Notes: a model not told the origin generated them from the letters alone. A DNA stretch of 63,049 nt from Nemertoderma westbladi (GCA_032718475.1 JAUCBJ010006300.1:1-63049); one strand, 5' to 3'; counted from the stretch's first letter, positions 1 to 9,660 are shown. Translations and numbers: made by a program.

Positions 1-608
1 CCTTTACAGAACTCTTTTTATGGAATTAAAGATCACCCTTATTACGTTAATCTGACTCAATATTATATGGTAAAACCCAGCGCGTTGGAGAATGTATTTC
101 AACCAAATATGTACGCAAATTTCTCAGGAGCATTAATCCGAGTGACATCAATTCGTACAACTTAATAAACTTTATCCGTCAAGACCCTGTCTATGGAGAC
201 TTATTCGTCAACTCACACCCTGAGTTACAAGAAGTATATCGACGGCCTTACGAGTACCGAGCCCGCGAACGCGAGTTAGAAAGAACCATTAAACCAAGGA
301 AGTTTCTAACGGCCTATGGTCCACCCACGGCCCTCGTTCAGACCACTCGTAAAGGACCCGTAAGAGCGGCTGTCTTGAAACGAGCTCTCAAAGCCGTTAG
401 ACCCCTCTCCCCGGACGTTGATGTCAATCAACCCGGTACTTCGACCGGCGGATATACCGATCGCAATCCCATACCTTCTGATGCAATCATATTGCACCCT
501 TCACCCCGGAGTTATAGCCCTCCTAGTAAAGTGGCTCGCCCCAAAGAGAAAAGGACTCTTGCTAGCCTCAAAAAACTGCGTAAACGCCGTCCGCGCAAGA
601 AAGACTAA
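1..608 (+). pseudogene. C-terminal part of BEL-family ORF2, frameshifted (copy A)
   Basis: Frame 1 is open from base 1 to a stop at 163-165. The protein continues in frame 3 from about 159 to the stop at 606-608, so one base has been lost near 160. The product is unrecognised. It is rich in Arg, Lys and Pro, and ends in the basic tail KKLRKRRPRKKD, which could be a nuclear-localisation or nucleic-acid-binding segment. The same tail, with one Arg to Cys change, ends ORF2 of copy B at 23454. I see no signal peptide or membrane segment in this part, so nothing supports an envelope protein. Function is unknown; the shared C-terminus shows it belongs to the element. Confidence 0.75.
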
Positions 609-675
609 CTATTTAGAGTATTTTTGTATTTTAGAAACTGTGATTTTGTATATTTTATAGACTTAAATCCCATTT

Positions 676-686
676 TCTGGGAGCGG
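676..686 (+). other. Polypurine tract of BEL copy A
   Basis: The stretch TCTGGGAGCGG lies directly before the TGTAAA start of the 3' LTR and is identical to the tract before the copy B 3' LTR. The position is right for the plus-strand primer of an LTR retrotransposon. It is short and not purely purine. Confidence 0.55.
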
Positions 687-1936
687 TGTAAAAGCTTTTG
701 TGGGATAACTGATACGTTTGCCTTGGCTGGCCAGTTCCCCCCCCGGCGCTGGAATACTCTAAAAAAGGTTTTCTAACTGTATATATATTCCCCTCGCCCG
801 CAAGGTACCTTTACAGGTGTTTTAACGGACATAAAAATCATTCTGCTATATACGTGTTTTAACGGACATGGTAAGACAAAAACTTGTAATGCACAAACCA
901 CCTTTCACAGTTTAGCCGTGATGATTCATATTACGACATCTAGCAGCTGGTTGCTGACATGGAAACAGCCATTGGCAGCGTGGTTCTTTGTTTGGCTTGG
1001 GCCAATCAGGGCGGTTTTTCCTGTCGACGTGTAGCTTTCCTGGAAATCAGGAGAGTGTTACCTTCTGACGGGAGAGAGAGAGAGAGTTGTCACTTTTTGT
1101 TGTTATTGCTGTCTAAGCCAGAAACACCGGCATTTTTGGATAGATACTGCTGTACCGTGAACTGCAGAACTGCTTGAATTATCGAAAGTATAAACTGTTA
1201 CCGGCGGTGTCACCTGACTTAATCATTCACTAACTCATTAATCATATTGTTTGTACTGTTATTTTACCGTCAGTTATTAATTGTAAATATTTGTTGATGG
1301 AAATATTGCTATTTGGATAATACGGATAAATCACCCAATTCCCAATTTTCTTGATAACACTACAGGTTAGAGAGACCGGCTATATATAACAATTGCGATT
1401 TATATTAATGTGGTGTGTATTGAATCCAATGTTATTTAGCAGACCCTACGCGAGTCAATTACTGCTCTCTTTATGTGTGATCAAATATACTGACTGTCGG
1501 CAGAATAGTGTGTATGATTGTGATTGGTAACAAAGTATTTCCTAAAGAATACGTTTTATACTTTAATCATCAGCAGTATCGTTGCGTTTAGTATAAGTCT
1601 TAGTTCTGTTTAAATAGATAAAGCGCCACGTCCTAAAGGAACTGTTAATATTTCCCGAAAGCCAATAATATCTGTCAGAGATTAATTATTAACGATCTAT
1701 CGAATAATACATTAGGTATACACTACAACCTTACACTGTAATAATACAATTCAAGCATCCGAATTCAGTCTCCCGGGTGTAGATCCATCGGGTGAATGAT
1801 CGCGCATGGGCTGACTTCGGCTAATGTTTTGCGTATTAGCATAAATTATTGTCGTATGCTAAAGTGGTTTTAATTAACGAAAAGACATATAAATTTTGGC
1901 AGGTTAAACTGCTAAAGGTCTTCGAAAGCGCGTACA
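687..1936 (+). repeat. 3' LTR of BEL copy A
   Basis: The LTR begins TGTAAAAG and ends GCGCGTACA, so it has the usual TG...CA ends. Boundaries come from comparison with copies B and C, where target duplications fix them. It contains TATATATA near 779 followed by two copies of GTGTTTTAACGGACAT (817 and 854), and the conserved block CGCCACGTCCTAAAGGAAC near 1624. Small ORFs inside it are chance. Confidence 0.85.
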
Positions 1937-2456
1937 CATGTCCTTTATGTGATTTATTAAAAAAAACATTAAACCTTGAAATAATTTTAGGAGTTATTAA
2001 AGCGGGAACATGGTAAGGTTGATTTCTGACATACGAGGTTTTTATTCTGCAATAAATCTTTCAAAAGTAAATATTGGCAGTCAATTTTACATTCAGAGGG
2101 AAAGGACACATTCCCTTTAGCGAATTCACTACAATTATGACCTCTAATAATTAATTTTTGCAACACCATTTACAAATTCATGGAGGTATGTTTACTGGCT
2201 TTAGGAAGCCTCTGGTAGATAAAGGTGACAAACTTTTAACGACTTTACTTATTTATATTACTTATTGCCATTAATATTAACAACAATTTTGACATGCATA
2301 ACGACAATTAATTTATTTTATATCATCATTATATTAATATTCATTCATAGGACTATTTATTGGTATATCATTCCGATTTCCGTGTATTCGTTTAATTATT
2401 CCTATTTTGTGCTCTAATTCAGTTCTTATGAACTCAGTAGTCTATATTACACTACA
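1937..2456. other. Non-coding flank, no gene seen
   Basis: AT-rich sequence after copy A. The only open frame of note (antisense, about 60 codons) has no recognisable motif. I see no RNA gene or repeat boundary here. Confidence 0.5.
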
Positions 2457-2528
2457 CATACATACATACATACATACATACATACATACATACATACATA
2501 CATACATACATACATACATACATACATA
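2457..2528. repeat. (CATA)n microsatellite
   Basis: About 18 uninterrupted copies of CATA, followed by a partly degenerate tail. Confidence 0.95.
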
Positions 2529-2589
2529 CTTTCTACACACATACTTTCTAAACATTTTCATGGATCAGTCATATTAAAGTTTAGTTTAA

Positions 2590-4160
2590 CCCTATTAAAC
2601 CCGGGGGGGGTCAATATGACCCCCCCCCCCGTGGTTTTTTTATTATAATTCTGAAACAAACGCAGTTGGGAATCTAAAATTTTATGACTTTTCCTAAAAA
2701 TCTATTGTCTTCCTAGTAGTGAAAACCGTTTTCAAAAATATTGGATAGTTTTCGAGTTATAGTACCATTTTTTAACCCTACTTTTGGCACTTTTTTTGAG
2801 ACGTTTTTTGAAAATTACATTTCATTAAATATGAATTGTAACATCTCTATTTTTGATTTACACCGGTTTTTTGGTGTTAGCAATTGGATGGAATTCATAT
2901 AAATTGATTTAGAAATTTCAAACTTGTTTTTTTCGGCGGGTGCCAAATTTTGGTGTCAGCACCAAATTTTGAAACGTGTTAATTTTGTAAATTGATTGTT
3001 TGAAACTTGTTTTTTATGCAATTGGGGTTTTTTGGTGTTCTGGTTTCGATAAAATATATATGAGTTGCACCAAGCGTATCAAACTTGTATTTTTCGGTGC
3101 TGCGTGCAAATTTTGGTGCTTGCACGAAATTTTGAAAATCCATTCAATAGATAAAATTACTTGTGACAATTTATTTCTTGCGTTTTATAGGTTTATGGCT
3201 GTTCTGAATTCAATGGAATATATAATTATCTAACTAGACATCTCAAACTTGTATTTTTCGGAAGTGGGTGCAAAATGTGGTGCTAGCACCAAATTTTGAA
3301 AACCATCAAATATATCACTTGATTGTGTCACCTTGTTTCTTGCGTTATACGGGTTTGTGAGGGTTCTGAATTCAAAGGAATCAGTAAAAATTTCAAAAGA
3401 GTTTTCAAACTTGTATTTTTCGCCGGTGGGTGAAAATTGTTGTGCCAGCACCAAATTTTGGAAAATAAGCAAATTGATCAGTAGATAGTATCATCTTGTT
3501 TCTTGCGTTATACGGGTTTATGAGAGTCCTGAATCCGATGAAATCAATAAAAACAGCACTGGACATCGCAAACCTGTACGTTTTGGTGATGAGTACGAAA
3601 TTTGGTGCTAGCACCAAAATTTGACAAATTACGCCGAAACATACAAGTAGCAATGATATGGCATATTATAAATGTATTCCATTAGAATCAGCGCCCTAGA
3701 AAACCTATAAATGTGAATTTATAGCATCGTAGAAGTGAATTAAAAATTTTGTGTTCTAACTGAAAATTGCTGGTTACTTGTTTTTTCATTTTTTTCCTAC
3801 GCAGAGAGGACTAAACAGCCATTGATAGTAATCATATTTCAATCATATATTTTCAAATGTATTTTGCGCCCCAGAAAACCTGTATTGAAAAACAATTAGC
3901 CGAAAAAATGTAACTTTCAAATTCTGTGAAAATTGTGCACTACTTGTAATTTTGGTGCTGCAATATAACCAGCCCAGTACATTTTTTCGAAAATTTTTTT
4001 TGCAGTCGGATCCACACTAGTGATACCTACGTACAAACAAAAAATCAGACGTTTTCGTAAAAATTTGTAGATTTTAGAGGGGGGTCAATATGACCCCCTC
4101 CCCCCCCCCCCCCCCCCTCCCGGTATTTGTAAAACATTTTATAGCCCGGTACTAATAGGG
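2590..4160. mobile_element. piggyBac-like non-autonomous DNA transposon (MITE)
   Basis: A 1571-bp block is flanked on both sides by TTAA (2586-2589 and 4161-4164), the target duplication of piggyBac elements. Its ends are inverted repeats: CCCTATTA at the left and TAATAGGG at the right. Just inside each end lies the subterminal palindrome GGGGTCAATATGACCCC next to long C or G runs (2603-2631, 4079-4125). No transposase is encoded; open frames inside are short and arise from internal repeats. Known of the family: TTAA targets and CCY-type termini. Assignment to piggyBac rests on termini and target site only. Confidence 0.75.
2930..3630. repeat. Degenerate ~165-bp tandem repeat inside the MITE
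   Basis: About five copies of a unit containing the inverted repeat TTTGGTGCTAGCACCAAA recur at about 2945, 3110, 3275, 3440 and 3605. Each is followed by a segment with CTTGCGTTATACGGGTTT-like sequence. The copies have drifted apart by substitutions. Confidence 0.75.
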
Positions 4161-4203
4161 TTAAGAAATTTGAGAGTTCCTGAGCAATACACTTTCAAAA
4201 TTA

Positions 4204-4246
4204 GACCGACCGAACGACCGACCGACAGACAGTCTGACCGACAGAG
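4204..4246. repeat. GACC/GACA simple repeat
   Basis: A short degenerate tetranucleotide run of GACC, GAAC and GACA units. Confidence 0.8.
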
Positions 4247-4704
4247 ATTGAGATAACTGTTCACGTATGCTACGCTCGCTTACTTTCGAGGCTCGCTCCA
4301 CAATGTCGTAAAACTGCTTACAACCGCAGTGAAATAATAGTGTGTACGCCTACAGATCTTGCTAAAGCTATGCTCACTATCATGATACTGTATATAGACG
4401 TAAGTGCAGTGCACGTCCCAGATAATTTTCTTCTGGATATCGGGTTGAAAAAGTTATCCTTTCATGAGCTTGGAGACACATACGAAATCTCATCTACAAT
4501 TTCATGGGTATTTGAGTATATTCATGTGAAAAACTGCTTTATTTTTGAATTATTTAAAACTGTTTGATTTAAAAATTGCATAACAATACATAACCAACGC
4601 TAAAAGCATCAGCGCCTTACTGGTAAATGCAGGTTGTACTGTAATTGAGCATGTGTAATTGTAAATTAACAATTACTTCCCCCCCCCCCCCCCCTCCCGA
4701 TATA

Positions 4705-4891
4705 TTTTCCCGAGATATTATCAACATTCAAGGGAATTATTATTTAGCTAAGCGTTTAAAGCTCTGACGAGTTTTGAACTCTTAGCTAAATAATAATTAA
4801 TATTCTAGAATAGAGCCATATATACATTAGAATAATGTAGATTTTCGTCATAAAATTAATGCCTTTGAATGTTGATAATATCTCAGGAAAA
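4705..4891. repeat. Nested inverted repeat (possible small MITE)
   Basis: Outer arms of about 30 bp (4705-4734 and 4862-4891) carry GATATTATCAACATTCAA and its complement with few mismatches. Inside them is a perfect 18-bp pair, AATTATTATTTAGCTAAG at 4735-4752 and its complement at 4781-4798. A C run (4679-4694) lies just outside the left arm. No target duplication was recognised, so the element class is open. Confidence 0.65.
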
Positions 4892-5482
4892 TGTTGGTGA
4901 AATTTAAAACGGTTTTTTGATTCGGAATCTACAGACGAAGGCGGTTCTAATGATATCTAGATTACATTTCAAAGACGTAAAAATAAAGTCTACGGGGGTG
5001 GTTAAACATTGCTAAATAGACATTTTTTAAGGGATTGTTGTATGGAAATAACTGAGAAATTGAAAAATCCGGCCAGGCCACCAGTAAGAAAAGGTGTCGA
5101 TCTATCATCATACCGAATTTCGTAGCATTTTATTGAAATTTGAAAAAAATTAGGGGGGGGGGGGCTCCGACCCCCTAAAATTGGTTGTTGTATGAAGGGT
5201 TATGGTGTAAGCAAGACCCGTTTCCGCGCTGCTTTTTTATGTAAGGTATTCTGAGCTTTTTTGAGCTGTTTTTCTAGCTTTTTTGAGCTTTTTTTCTATC
5301 TTATTTTCAGATAGATTATTTATTATCATTCTGAAGTAGACAAATGCACAAAGTCCAGAGAAACGCATCTGGAACTGATAATAACTACACACAATAATAA
5401 ATAGTATAAAAACAACAGTTAGATAGATATACTTTTTTCCAATAATAGTTATTATATACATACAGTATTAAGACTATTGTTA
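4892..5482. other. Non-coding region upstream of the glycosyltransferase gene
   Basis: AT-rich sequence with a G run at 5153-5164 and several TTTTGAGCTTTTT-like repeats near 5255-5295. No coding sequence. The promoter and 5' UTR of the following gene should be here, but I cannot place a start site. Confidence 0.45.
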
Positions 5483-6487
5483 ATGATGAGTCGAAAAGTG
5501 ATAATCATTTGTATTACAATTATTATTACCATTGTAATCTTAAACTTTTCGCATAATGTAATGGTGATAGTTGATGACAGAGCACCTCTTCGAAGTAGGA
5601 TAATTAAACTTTCAATGGAGAAAAACCAAACCTTATTAAACAATGAAAAAGTGTACACTACAAATTCTACGAAACAACCAGTTGATAGATTTATTATAGA
5701 GAATCCCAGGGCGTGTGATAATATCACAAAAGGTAACCCAAGATTTATTATCCTTCTACTTATAAAAACGCGACCGTCATCTACAGAAAAACGGCTCGCT
5801 ATTCGCGAAACATATGCAACAAGAAAAGTAATCAATGGGACCAACATAAAGCTCTTGTTTGTATTGGGTTATCAGCCAGAATTTCAACAAAAAATTCTAA
5901 GTGAGAGTTCCATATATGGTGATATAGTGCAGGGAAATTTTACAGATAGCTACAGAAATTTAACTCTGAAACTAATAATGTCTTGGGATTGGGCTGATCG
6001 CTATTGTAGAAAGGCAACATTTATCGGTTTGGGAGATGACGATATGTTCATTAACCCATTCACGTTGGTTCAATCTCTCTCTGGAGTGCCACAAAAACGT
6101 TTTTATGGAGGGGCATTATGGGGTCGTAATGTTGTTCTAAGGGACCCTAAATCCAGGCATTACGTAGACCCTAAGGATTTCCCACCCGAATACTACCCAC
6201 CTTACTGCAGTGGTGGACTATATTTCATTTCGAGTGATCTCCTTTTTCCTCTACTAATTAACGTACCACTTCATCAATTAATATCTGTGGACGACGCTTA
6301 TACTGGGATTCTGATGGCTTCCATTCTGATTGAACCCACACACATTCGTAACATAGACGTTTGGGATGATATGAGTCATACATTTAATCCCTCAGTTTGG
6401 GATAGAGTTATTGCGACCCATAGCTACTCAACCCAAAACTTTAGATTATATTGGAAATGGTTGTTGGAGGGTTACGCTAAGGACTGA
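5483..6487 (+). CDS. Beta-1,3-galactosyltransferase-like type II Golgi enzyme (GT31 family), single exon
   Basis: A predicted protein of 334 aa in one uninterrupted exon. I chose the ATG at 5483; the codon two triplets upstream is TTG. Residues about 4-22 form a hydrophobic signal anchor after Arg-Lys, as in Golgi type II transferases. The luminal part carries GT31 motifs in order: RLAIRETYA, FVLG, GNFTDSYRNLTLKLI, the metal-binding GDDDMFIN (DxD type), YCSGGLYFIS and VDDAYTGIL. The family transfers galactose or N-acetylhexosamine from UDP-sugars in beta-1,3 linkage to glycoprotein or glycolipid acceptors in the Golgi. Several N-x-S/T sites are present. Length fits the family. Intronless members are common in animals. 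Acceptor specificity cannot be read from sequence; it could equally be a beta-1,3-GlcNAc transferase. No frameshift or stop is seen, so it looks intact. Confidence 0.9.
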   Translation: MMSRKVIIICITIIITIVILNFSHNVMVIVDDRAPLRSRIIKLSMEKNQTLLNNEKVYTTNSTKQPVDRFIIENPRACDNITKGNPRFIILLLIKTRPSSTEKRLAIRETYATRKVINGTNIKLLFVLGYQPEFQQKILSESSIYGDIVQGNFTDSYRNLTLKLIMSWDWADRYCRKATFIGLGDDDMFINPFTLVQSLSGVPQKRFYGGALWGRNVVLRDPKSRHYVDPKDFPPEYYPPYCSGGLYFISSDLLFPLLINVPLHQLISVDDAYTGILMASILIEPTHIRNIDVWDDMSHTFNPSVWDRVIATHSYSTQNFRLYWKWLLEGYAKD

Positions 6488-7128
6488 TTAATGCAATTCA
6501 TCAACAAAGATCTTTGGGATCGCGATGATCAATTATCATTTACATTAAAAGAATTTAATAGCCTGAGAGTACTAAATAATATCTTCATACTACAAAATGA
6601 AACAGTATGATTTTACAGTGCCTTTCCTACAATTCCTACTGTACCAAACCGGATCCGATATTTGTAGTTAGTTATTAATAATTGTATTGGATCGATCCAA
6701 GTTGGATGTCCTTATTTCCAATATCGCCATTATCCATTATTGCCATTATCGGGCCTTATGGCAATAATGTCGGAAATTCCGCTAAATTTCTTAGATTATG
6801 ACTTAGGATTACATGACATTTTTAATTAGGGTTAAGGCCTGACCAACTTAACTTACCCTAACCAAAATAATAAACCAATATAACCATAATATACAATCCT
6901 CCATAGCCTCAACAAATTCACTGTATAAACTCGTAAATTAATAACAATTTAGTATTTTGTATTCCTGCATTGGGCTGTATTGCATTTGTAGGTACCCGAA
7001 GAAGACTGAAATAAATATAGTGCGTCAAATAAGAGAGCTCTATCAAAGAACAAGAATATTCCTGACACCTAGGCCTATAAAGGGGTCCGCAGCAAACTTC
7101 GCCCGGAGCAACCTGAATCGCCCTCAAA
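6488..7128. other. 3' flank of the glycosyltransferase gene, no further gene
   Basis: AT-rich sequence. AATAAA at about 7009 is a possible polyadenylation signal, but nothing confirms it. An inverted AT-rich segment around TATCGCCATTATCC (6720-6770) is weakly repetitive. Confidence 0.4.
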
Positions 7129-7204
7129 ATGAGTAACTAAGACACGGTGGAAACCTTCGCCCGCAGGCAATCTTCGCCTGCGAGCAACCTTCGCCCACTA
7201 AACA

Positions 7205-7310
7205 ATTATTGTTTTGGTTAGAAAATGCCGTCTCTGTAACGTGCTCCTTTCCCTCAATTGATAACAACATCGTTTATTGCTTTGGTTAGAAAAAGGTATC
7301 TATAACAGGG
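7205..7310 (-). repeat. Dispersed repeat with core TTCTAACCAAAACAATAA
   Basis: On the minus strand this block reads AATTGAGGGAAAGGAGC... then TTCTAACCAAAACAATAA. The same order of motifs recurs at 10089-10195 (-), 32690-32800, 45395-45500, 45835-45930 (-), 47425-47560, 58335-58400 and 62745-62830. Here it sits beside the tRNA-like segment, which suggests it is the body of the same SINE. Confidence 0.6.
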
Positions 7311-7396
7311 CACAGCCATGATATGGAGGTCTTTATGTATTCTATAATGTAATAGGACAATAATATGATAATGCTCTCCATAGCGAAAAATATCAA

Positions 7397-7484
7397 CCGA
7401 CCCTATTGGGGTTCGAACCCGGTACCTAGGTTTCAAACTTCCGGTTATCATCAGCCGGGTGTGTCTACTGAGCTACCAGATCGG
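7397..7484 (-). repeat. tRNA-like sequence, probable SINE head
   Basis: Read on the minus strand, an 88-nt segment has a pol III box A (TAGCTCAGTAGA, complement of 7464-7475) and a perfect box B core GGGTTCGAACCC (7409-7420). Its ends, CCGATCT and GGGTCGG, pair over 7 bp with two G-U pairs, like an acceptor stem. CCGG...CCGG in the middle could form an anticodon-type stem, but the loop is too long (10 nt) and no CCA-proximal or terminator signal fits. It is therefore more likely a tRNA-derived SINE head or pseudogene than a working tRNA. It is bracketed by the inverted repeat CTCCATAGCGAAA (7376-7388) and TTTCGCTATGGAG (7492-7504). Confidence 0.65.
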
Positions 7485-8100
7485 ATGAAGATTTCGCTAT
7501 GGAGTGGGATATCATATTATCTATCATATTATATTATCTATCTATATGTATTCCATTAGCAATGTATGGTGCAGCGTTAATAAATTCATCCCTTATAGAT
7601 AATATTAATACCATCTTCTGAAAAGCAATGCAGTCAATATTGAGATTAGGGAACTACATTTCACATGATGTTCTATACGCTCATTCTCTACACAATTACG
7701 AAATCTAAATGCAGGGGCATATGGGGCATTTAACAGCGGTAATGACAAGATGGTTTACTTTTTCAGCCATATTCTGTCAAGGCACTTGTGTGGTCTGCAG
7801 AATGGTGACCTTTTTGAAGACTACCAAATTGAGTTATGGAGATCCGGTCTGTCAAGTCTGCAGTCATTATGCTCGCATCAGTAGGCCTACTCATTACAGC
7901 AATGTATTAAAGATACCAGTAACACCGGCGAAATTGTACGATTTAGGGATGAATATAACTATGTATATTTATGGTCACTCCTGAATAACTTCCATCACAA
8001 ATATTAAATCATTAAATATTAAATCCATCATAAATATTAAACGAACCATTACAGTCTTACCTTTACAAATACAACCTAATTGGTAGGTGCTAAAATGCAC

Positions 8101-8374
8101 AACGAGCAACAATGACCAACAACGAGCAACAATGACCAACAATGAGCAACAACGAGCAACAATGAGCAACAGCGAGCAACAATGAGCAACAACGAGCAGC
8201 AATGAGCAACAACGAGCAACAATGAGCAACAACGAGCAACAATGAGCAACAACGAGCAATAATAAAGTGCAACAACGAGCAACAACGAGCATTAATAAAG
8301 TACAACAATGAGGAACAACGAACAACAATGACCAACAACGAGCAACAATGAGCAACAACGAGACGAGCAACAAT
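8101..8374 (-). repeat. Decamer minisatellite, left arm
   Basis: About 27 copies of a 10-bp unit, AACAATGAGC or AACAACGAGC on the plus strand, with occasional longer units (AATAATAAAGTGC). It is the reverse complement of the right arm. Open frames rich in Leu, Cys, Val and Ala run through it in several frames only because the unit lacks stops. Confidence 0.95.
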
Positions 8375-8420
8375 TAACAACCAAAATAGCAATAAGAATA
8401 ACAATAATGAATAACAAAAG

Positions 8421-8829
8421 TTCGTTGTTGCTCATTATTGCTCGTTGTTGTACTTTATTAATGCTCGTTGTTGCTCATTGTTGCTCGTTGTTGCTCGTTG
8501 TTGCTCATTGTTGCTCGTTGTTGCTCAATGTTGTTCAGTGTTGCTCGTTGTTGTTCATTGTTGCTCGTTGGTGCTCATTGTTACTCGTTGTTGTACTTTA
8601 TTATTGCTCATTGTTGATCGTTGTTGCTCATTGTTGCTCGTTCTTGCTCATTGTTGCCCATTGTTGCTCGTTGTTGCTCATTGTTGCTCATTGTTGCTCG
8701 TTGTTGCTCATTGTTGCTCGTTGTTGCTCATTGTTGCTCGCTTTTGGTCATTGTTGCTCATTGTTACTCGTTGTTGTACATTATTATTGTTCGTTGTTGC
8801 TCATTGTTGCACGTTGTTGCTCATTGTGC
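8421..8829 (+). repeat. Decamer minisatellite, right arm, first part
   Basis: About 40 copies of RTTGTTGCTC. Together with the left arm it forms an inverted repeat with a spacer of about 45 bp (8375-8420). Apparent proteins of 130-140 aa from this stretch are low-complexity translation, not genes. Confidence 0.95.
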
Positions 8830-9210
8830 TAACTCGCGACTAACGTCGCGAATTGATGGTTGCTACACAAGACTACTAAGGGCAGCCCTAAACATCAGTT
8901 GGAGACAACACATGACAAACGCCGAGCTTTATGGTACAATACCACCTGTATCAACCACCCTCCGTGAACGCAGATTAAGATTCAGTGGGCACTGCTGGCG
9001 AAGTAAAGACGAGGTCATACCAGATCTACTTCTCTGGCAACCAACTCATGGAAAGCGTAGTCGTGGACGACCTGCCATAACATATATAGATCAACTTGAA
9101 AGGGATACTGAACTTGGGAGAAACGAAATTGCGACAACTATGGCGAATCGGGAAGCCTGGAAGGATCTCATTTCCACTGTCCGAGTTCGCTCGACCTAGT
9201 AGTAGTAGTA
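8830..9210 (+). pseudogene. 3' end of a LINE (reverse transcriptase C-terminus) with a (TAG)n tail
   Basis: An open frame to the stop near 9197 encodes a C-terminal LINE polyprotein segment containing RLRFSGHCWRSKDE and LLLWQPTHGKRSRGRP, a pattern common at the ends of animal non-LTR retrotransposon ORF2 proteins. It ends at CTAGTAGTAGTAGTAG, a short tandem tail that includes the stop codon. The 5' end is abrupt inside the decamer array. This fits a 5'-truncated retrotransposition into the fold-back element. Confidence 0.8.
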
Positions 9211-9427
9211 GTTGCTCATTGCTGCTCATTGTTGCTCATTGTTTCTCATTGTTGCTCATTGTTTCTCGTTGTTACTCATTGTTGCTCGTTGTTGGTCATT
9301 AATGCTCATTGTTACTCGCTGTTGTACTTTATTATTGCTCGTTGTTGCTCATTGTTGCTCGTTGTTGCTCATTGTTGCTCATTGTTGCTCGTTGTTGCTC
9401 GTTGTTGGTCATTGTTGCTCGTTGTGC
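9211..9427 (+). repeat. Decamer minisatellite, right arm, second part
   Basis: The RTTGTTGCTC array resumes after the LINE insertion and runs to the right terminal inverted repeat. Confidence 0.95.
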
Positions 9428-9660
9428 ATTTTAGCACCTACCAACCTAATCACAAGCTTACAAAACGGGTTCCGTCCCAAAACTTCCACATCGCATGATC
9501 TGCTTCAAATATCCGAAAAATGTTCGCTATGCTTGACTCCCATCAGTCAACTTGTACAGTTCATCGACCTTAAGAAGGCCTTCCCTTCGATAATGTAGAC
9601 CACAAGATCCTTATAAAGAAACTTGAGCAATGGGCTGCAAACGGAGAGCCAAAGGCTCGA

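Larger units (their letters stand above)
1..1936 (+). mobile_element. BEL/Pao-type LTR retrotransposon, copy A, 3' end only
   Basis: The window opens inside a retroelement. A broken downstream ORF (ORF2) is followed by a short purine-rich tract and a 1.25-kb LTR. The last part of the ORF and the sequence up to the LTR match 23340-23532 of copy B almost base for base, and the LTR resembles those of copies B and C. The 5' part, including the 5' LTR and ORF1, lies outside the window, so its target duplication cannot be checked. Its LTR is closer to copy C than to copy B: it shares a TATATATA-containing segment and the end GCGCGTACA. Confidence 0.85.
7129..7996. repeat. Left copy of a direct duplication (pairs with 10015-10724)
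   Basis: Two blocks recur 2.7-2.9 kb downstream with few differences: 7129-7531 matches 10015-10417, and 7754-7996 matches 10478-10724. The sequence between the blocks differs between copies. The first block holds the tRNA-like repeat on the minus strand. The pair flanks the LINE and fold-back complex. Confidence 0.85.
8081..9443. mobile_element. Fold-back element made of decamer minisatellites, 7-bp target duplication
   Basis: The block starts TGGTAGGTGCTAAAATGCAC (8081-8100) and ends with the exact complement (to 9443). It is flanked by ACCTAAT on both sides (8074-8080 and 9444-9450). Inside, 10-bp repeat arrays run in opposite directions from both ends, so a single strand could fold into a long hairpin. 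A LINE fragment (8830-9210) has been inserted into the right half. No transposase is encoded. Long inverted repeats built from tandem units plus a 7-bp duplication recall Galileo/P-type fold-back elements, but this is an analogy only. Confidence 0.75.
8047..9660 (+). pseudogene. LINE reverse transcriptase fragment (CR1/L2/Jockey type), interrupted
   Basis: The frame at 8047-8080 joins that at 9451 onward when the 8081-9443 insertion is left out. The joined frame includes NGFRPKTSTSHDLLQI and FIDLKKAF, which match the start of the LINE reverse transcriptase domain (GFR...ST and the Asp-containing FIDLxKAFD motif). A frameshift then leads to HKILIKKLEQWA-like codons near 9600. The rest decays. 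It is a 5'- and 3'-truncated, non-functional remnant. Confidence 0.75.

Noticed and set aside
4340-4567. 75-codon ORF upstream of the glycosyltransferase
   Set aside because: No recognisable domain, no conserved neighbour and AT-rich codon content; cannot be told from chance.
5477-5482. Upstream TTG as start of the glycosyltransferase
   Set aside because: Animal genes start at ATG. The ATG at 5483 is two codons downstream and leaves a normal signal anchor.
5452-5847. 131-codon antisense ORF overlapping the glycosyltransferase gene
   Set aside because: The sense strand has a complete GT31 protein with ordered motifs; the antisense frame has none.
7397-7484. Functional tRNA gene on the minus strand
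   Set aside because: Boxes A and B and an acceptor stem are present, but the anticodon loop is too long, there is no clear T-run terminator, and the segment is duplicated within a larger repeat.
7975-9498. Leu/Cys/Val-rich proteins of 65-190 aa in several frames on both strands
   Set aside because: Low-complexity translation of the 10-bp minisatellite, which lacks stops in most frames.
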